From: JAMXLO01 sp041487355
Lineage (GTDB): Bacteria; Pseudomonadota; Alphaproteobacteria; Acetobacterales; Acetobacteraceae
Length of the DNA: 9,733 nt
Assembly: GCA_041487355.1 (NCBI GenBank)
Contig: JBGPND010000200.1
Coordinates: 1-9,733, forward strand
Direction of reading: 5' to 3'
Shown: positions 6,497 through 9,733 of the stretch, in pieces
Position numbering within the stretch: position 1 is the first letter of the stretch
Layout of the letters: each line of letters opens with the position of its first letter
Notes under the pieces: generated by a model
The model's input: the letters and a program-made list of their open reading frames with translations, nothing else
Told to the model about the DNA's origin: nothing
Databases searched by the model: none
Translations under genes and position numbers: made by a program

Positions 6497-8239
6497 TTAG
6501 GACGCCGACTGGCTTTGACGCCGCCATGCTGTCACGGCAACACTGAGATCCTCAGCTATCGGGGCCGAATTCCATCGCGTCCAAAATGCAATAGTATCAC
6601 CAGTAGGCTTCTTTGATGGTTGAGCCACCCGGATCCGCGTAGGGAGGAGCGTGGCGTCTCCAATCACAATGGCCTCACCGGTATCCAAGACTGGCAGTAA
6701 GTCTGCAAATGTCCCAAGGCTATCGGGCAACGACCGCCTCACAACAGCCTGATCCTCGGCGTTCGAGAGACGCATGGCGATGATATTGTTGCACTGACTC
6801 AGTACGGTTCTATTGACCTCGGATGGGCGCTGGCTGATCACCAGCAATGCGATACCGTACTTGCGGCCCTCCTTTGCAATCCGCTCGAAGGCTCGAACGC
6901 TGATCTGATCACTGCCGGCTGCGTCAAGCGTCGCGGGTATGTAGAGGTGCGCCTCATCGCAGACCAAAGCCAGGGGATATCGCTTCTCAACTTCGCGCCA
7001 CTGCTGGACTGTAAACACCACATTGGCCACCAAGGAAACCATCAAGGGCAAGACGTCTGAAGGCACCTCAGAGAAGTCTATAACCTTGATACCCGGCCGC
7101 TCGGTTGCGGCATCTACCATCAAAAGCGAGACCAAGCCGTCCAACCAAACCAAGTCCAGCGCATCTTTTGGTGGCGAGAACAGGAAGCCCAGTCGTCGGT
7201 CGCTGATCCGAGCAGACATCCGGCCCAACATTCGCGTTAGTCTATCGTTGAGCGGTCCAGCCTTGTCTACGGTGGCCCTGGCGCCGGGTACTCTCTCTTC
7301 GTTGAGGCGCTCAAGTTCCGAGAGCAGATCATCAGTCTTGAATGGGATCGGACTGTCGACGGTTATTTCAGTCGCCAGCTTCGCCTGATTATTTGCGCAC
7401 AGATACTCCTGCTTCAATTTGAGGACAGCCTGCGTAAGAGCCATAGCCTGATTCGGCGCATTACTGTCGCTGCGGTCCGTCAGCATGGCTACCATTGCTT
7501 CGTAGCCAAGGAGCCAGAACGGCAGGTGAATGACACCGTGGCCTATTGAACGTCCGCTACCAATATCACTTGGCCCGGCAATCTTTAGGTGATCAAACGC
7601 GCTCCCGTCCAAAGATCCGTATTCTCCATGCACGTCGAACACGATTGCGTTCGGGCTAGACAGCTTGGCCATCTCCTCCAGAATACGAGCCGTTGTGTAT
7701 GACTTGCCACTGCCGGTGCTTCCCACGATCAGGGCGTGGCGCTGTAAGAGCTTATTTGCATTTAGATAGGCGTTTGCCTGGTCATCCAGAGTGTATACCC
7801 CAAGATACAGCGCCTCTTTTTCGGTTACATTGGCAACAGCAGACATGAACTCCGAGAGGTCCTTACCCTCTACCGACACGCACGCGGCGCCGATGTCCGG
7901 AACTGTCTCCAGCGTCCGTCGAAAAACATTGCGATGCTCCCCGACGCGTCCGATTAGAGTGCCGATCAGCGCAATCCGGACCAAATTTATCGAAACGTCA
8001 ACATCGAATGGAACCTCGCCCGCCATCTCTTCTGTGACGTGAGCCTTGGGATCGAGCGATCTTGCAATCTTCTGCACGACGCCTATTAAGCTCTCGCCTG
8101 CACGGCTGCTCTGCAACGCGACCAAGCGATTCACCTGAAGGCGCTTCAGCTGCTCGATGTTCGAAACCTCAACAACCACACTTGCGGTGTCAACTGTTTG
8201 AACAGTACCTAGGGTTCGTGCCGATGTGAATTCGAACAT
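6497..8239 (-). CDS. herA: HerA-type hexameric ATPase of a SIR2-HerA defence system
   Basis: A 580-residue FtsK/HerA-superfamily ATPase. The N-terminal HAS-barrel-like domain (about 1-110) is followed by the RecA-like core with Walker A VGSTGSGKS (172-180), the FDVHGEYG motif (201-208), Walker B LALVCDEAH (423-431, D428/E429), and a sensor-like ISQRPSEVN (469-477). Archaeal HerA works with the nuclease NurA in DNA end resection; no NurA is here. Instead the gene follows a SIR2 gene, and in described SIR2-HerA systems the HerA hexamer assembles with SIR2 and controls its activity during phage infection. ATG 8239 is preferred over the longer frame (ATG 8287, 596 residues), because AAGGA lies eight bases upstream and the HAS barrel begins at once. 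It starts 11 bases after the SIR2 stop. Base composition is clearly more A/T-rich than genes to the left. Confidence 0.9.
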   Translation of the reverse strand: MFEFTSARTLGTVQTVDTASVVVEVSNIEQLKRLQVNRLVALQSSRAGESLIGVVQKIARSLDPKAHVTEEMAGEVPFDVDVSINLVRIALIGTLIGRVGEHRNVFRRTLETVPDIGAACVSVEGKDLSEFMSAVANVTEKEALYLGVYTLDDQANAYLNANKLLQRHALIVGSTGSGKSYTTARILEEMAKLSSPNAIVFDVHGEYGSLDGSAFDHLKIAGPSDIGSGRSIGHGVIHLPFWLLGYEAMVAMLTDRSDSNAPNQAMALTQAVLKLKQEYLCANNQAKLATEITVDSPIPFKTDDLLSELERLNEERVPGARATVDKAGPLNDRLTRMLGRMSARISDRRLGFLFSPPKDALDLVWLDGLVSLLMVDAATERPGIKVIDFSEVPSDVLPLMVSLVANVVFTVQQWREVEKRYPLALVCDEAHLYIPATLDAAGSDQISVRAFERIAKEGRKYGIALLVISQRPSEVNRTVLSQCNNIIAMRLSNAEDQAVVRRSLPDSLGTFADLLPVLDTGEAIVIGDATLLPTRIRVAQPSKKPTGDTIAFWTRWNSAPIAEDLSVAVTAWRRQSQSAS

Positions 8240-8250
8240 TTCTCGGGTCC

Positions 8251-9306
8251 TTAGGTGGCGGCTGCAAGAAGCCCAGAGACTGACCACAGATTACCAGGAA
8301 CGGTAATTGGGTCATCCTTGTCTGACTGCCAAATCAGCGATTGACACTGGGACGCTGCGCGCTCAATTGCCATGAAATTCTTGCATGCGCCTTTGAGCAG
8401 AAATTTCTTGGCATTTGCCGTAAGCGATTGCGCAGCCACGATGAAGCGGGCTTGAGGGTCTCTTGCCTTCTCGAGGAGCTTTGCATGTACATGTTTGTCG
8501 TTGAAGCCGTACCCCACGCACAGGAACGAATTGGCAGCTTTTAGAGCGGTATCTGCGCCCGTAAGTATAGTCCGAAATGGATCTTCGAAAGCTCTTTCGT
8601 ACTTAGCCTGTCCCGGTGTGACTATGAGTGGGCGTGACTTGGCAGGAATCGTTGCTCGGAGCGATCTTGCGGTAAAGGCTGAGTCAGCCTCACCAGAAAA
8701 CCAATCCAAAGACCCATGAACTTTCCAGATGCGTGCGACCATAAGGGGCGGTCCCTTCAGGTCGTCCTTGACGACCGTATCCATGCCACGCATTCCCTGA
8801 CGGAAATAACCGAATCCTGTTCCATCCAGCCACGTTATTCTTGCTGCGTCACAAGCATACTCGATAACTCTGTCGTAGTTTGTCGTTACGACATCTATCC
8901 TACGTCTGGCGGTGTCCAGCCATTTCAACAACCGTGAAAGCGGAAAATTCTCGTTGTCCTCAGTTAGCCTTCTATAGAACTCCAGATCGTAGGAGGACAC
9001 ATATTCCCATGTTGTTGCAACGATCTCGTCAATCAGGTCGACGCTACAATGCGTTTCAGTGAGTACCGTCTCGAGGTCAATCCCCTGCCGAAGCTTTCCG
9101 CTAATTAGGTTCCATTCGGCTTCGTTCCTCGCCGCCGGCGCCATCGTTTCAATCAGGTGCGTTGCCAGTGCTCCCATCAGCGGATAGCCGTAGTCAGCTG
9201 ACGCCCCGCTGCCGAGAACGAGAACATGTAGACCACGCATCCACCCCTGCAGGCGCTCGATTGCTTCCAGCCCATCCGGGATTTGCGGCGACGCGTCTAA
9301 CGTCAC
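8251..9306 (-). CDS. SIR2-family NADase-like effector of a SIR2-HerA defence system
   Basis: A 351-residue SIR2-domain protein, without obvious membrane or extra domains. Motifs: the NAD-binding loop VLGSGASADYG (30-40), VVTTNYD (139-145, N143 and D145), the catalytic-His segment WKVHGSLDW (194-202, H197), and FLCVGYGFND (261-270). All are typical of defence SIR2 proteins (ThsA/Sir2-HerA class), which hydrolyse NAD+ on infection. The start chosen is GTG 9306: AGGAG lies at 9321-9317, ten bases upstream, and the frame extended to ATG 9453 adds 49 residues with no family character. It is first in an operon with herA, and the short 11-base gap suggests coupled translation. NAD+ depletion (abortive infection) is inferred from family knowledge. 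Confidence 0.9.
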   Translation of the reverse strand: MTLDASPQIPDGLEAIERLQGWMRGLHVLVLGSGASADYGYPLMGALATHLIETMAPAARNEAEWNLISGKLRQGIDLETVLTETHCSVDLIDEIVATTWEYVSSYDLEFYRRLTEDNENFPLSRLLKWLDTARRRIDVVTTNYDRVIEYACDAARITWLDGTGFGYFRQGMRGMDTVVKDDLKGPPLMVARIWKVHGSLDWFSGEADSAFTARSLRATIPAKSRPLIVTPGQAKYERAFEDPFRTILTGADTALKAANSFLCVGYGFNDKHVHAKLLEKARDPQARFIVAAQSLTANAKKFLLKGACKNFMAIERAASQCQSLIWQSDKDDPITVPGNLWSVSGLLAAAT

Positions 9307-9336
9307 TGGTGTCTCGCTCCTCTCTTTGCGCCAAAT

Positions 9337-9352
9337 GCATAGCGCTTTATGC
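9337..9352 (-). promoter_or_regulatory. Imperfect palindrome just upstream of the SIR2 gene (possible operator/promoter part)
   Basis: GCATAGCGCTTTATGC reads GCATA...TATGC at its ends, 31-46 bases upstream of the GTG start, where a promoter or repressor site of the operon would be expected. On the minus strand it offers TATGCA as a weak -10-like hexamer. There is no regulator gene nearby that would clearly act on it. Confidence 0.2.
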
Positions 9353-9548
9353 CTGTCGTTGCGAATCGGCGACAGGTGAGCAGGCTCGCCCCTAAATGGC
9401 CTGCCTTGTATCTGACGGAGATCGAGATGCTTGGCGTTGATCGGCGTGCGCAATGGCCTGACAATGCCGCGCTCATGCGGGGCAGATTGGGACCGTCATC
9501 CGCCTCATCTCCATGCGGAGGGCAAGAGATGGTGAACGCAAGCGGTAT

Positions 9549-9573
9549 TGAGGTGGACCCCATCCATTGGACA
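9549..9573. mobile_element. Possible IS3-family terminal inverted-repeat remnant
   Basis: The stretch begins TGAGGTGGACCCCATCC and ends TTGGACA. TG-start ends with 'GACCCC' and 'TGGACA' blocks are familiar from IS3-family insertion sequences just ahead of their transposase. No transposase and no second end are visible in the window, so this would be a solo remnant or the edge of something decayed. The call rests on remembered family resemblance only. Confidence 0.25.
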
Positions 9574-9709
9574 GGAAACGGGGTGAGCTAAGAGAGACTC
9601 CCACCGGTTGCAAATCCCCCTACCCGTGCGACGGGGGCAGCGAAGCTACATAGCACGTTCTGCTCGTCGATTGAATCCCTTTGTTGCTGTTGCGGTGCCT
9701 GTGGGGATG

Positions 9710-9733
9710 TGGTCAACGCGCTTGCGTTGTCCA
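9710..9733. repeat. Inverted repeat at the right edge with DnaA-box-like arms
   Basis: CAACGC (9714-9719) and GCGTTG (9724-9729) pair around GCTT; with one T/T mismatch the stem continues through TGG/CCA, giving 9 of 10 pairs. The outer TTGTCCA resembles part of a DnaA box (TTATCCACA). The window ends inside the element, so its full extent and any neighbouring gene are unknown. Confidence 0.4.

Larger units (their letters stand above)
9307..9733. other. Non-coding region upstream of the SIR2-HerA operon
   Basis: About 430 bases with short open frames on both strands but none with recognisable protein character. It must contain the promoter of the leftward operon; no clear -35/-10 pair is visible. 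It holds an imperfect palindrome at 9337-9352, an IS3-like terminal sequence at 9549-9573, a small CCCGT-GCG-ACGGG hairpin (9623-9635) and an inverted repeat at the right edge. Confidence 0.55.

Noticed and set aside
9307..9453. N-terminal extension of the SIR2 protein to ATG 9453
   Set aside because: The extra 49 residues show no family character, whereas GTG 9306 has a strong AGGAG site ten bases upstream.
9595..9650. tRNA-like segment (GGTTGCAAATCC resembling a T-arm)
   Set aside because: The loop does not fit the GTTCRANNC consensus and no acceptor, D or anticodon arms can be folded around it.

Overview
The window looks like chromosome of a GC-rich alphaproteobacterium, plausibly an Acetobacteraceae/Rhodospirillales member. 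That is inferred from the very GC-rich coding sequence, the miaB-phoH-ybeY-corC gene order, and copies of a short 'CCCCGC-NNAA-GCGGGG' palindromic repeat of the kind scattered through such genomes. Taxonomy cannot be fixed from this stretch alone.

Layout. (1) Positions 1-495 are non-coding: a perfect 79-bp inverted repeat at the left edge, a run of CTCCGCG-like short repeats, and a 12-bp palindrome near a TTGACA hexamer. (2) Positions 496-4299 are a tightly packed + strand housekeeping operon: miaB (tRNA 2-methylthiolation), a PhoH/YbeZ ATPase, ybeY (rRNA maturation endonuclease) and a CorC/YbeX CBS-domain protein. A copy of the palindromic repeat sits at the very 5' end of the ybeY reading frame. 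The usual next gene, lnt, is absent; a small XRE-type helix-turn-helix protein follows instead (4352-4792). (3) Positions 4820-6324 hold two PIN-domain toxin-antitoxin modules arranged tail to tail. The + strand one (AbrB-type antitoxin 4921-5202, VapC-type toxin 5183-5572) looks intact. The - strand one (antitoxin 6100-6324, toxin 5662-6112) has a toxin that can only be read in full by changing frame near its 5' end. (4) Positions 6497-9306, - strand, are a two-gene operon visibly richer in A/T than everything to its left: a SIR2-family NADase-like protein followed 11 bases later by a HerA-type hexameric ATPase. This matches the SIR2-HerA (Nezha) anti-phage defence system. (5) Positions 9307-9733 carry no gene I can support. 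They contain a stretch resembling an IS3-family end and, at the right edge, an inverted repeat with DnaA-box-like arms.

How it fits together. The left half is conserved translation and RNA-quality-control machinery. The right half is accessory: toxin-antitoxin modules next to a probable abortive-infection defence pair, with a composition break near 6490 suggesting the SIR2-HerA operon arrived by transfer. The best candidate for an interesting system is SIR2-HerA. It belongs to a described type, so its novelty lies in the divergence of these proteins and in its setting beside a frame-shifted toxin module, not in a wholly new architecture.
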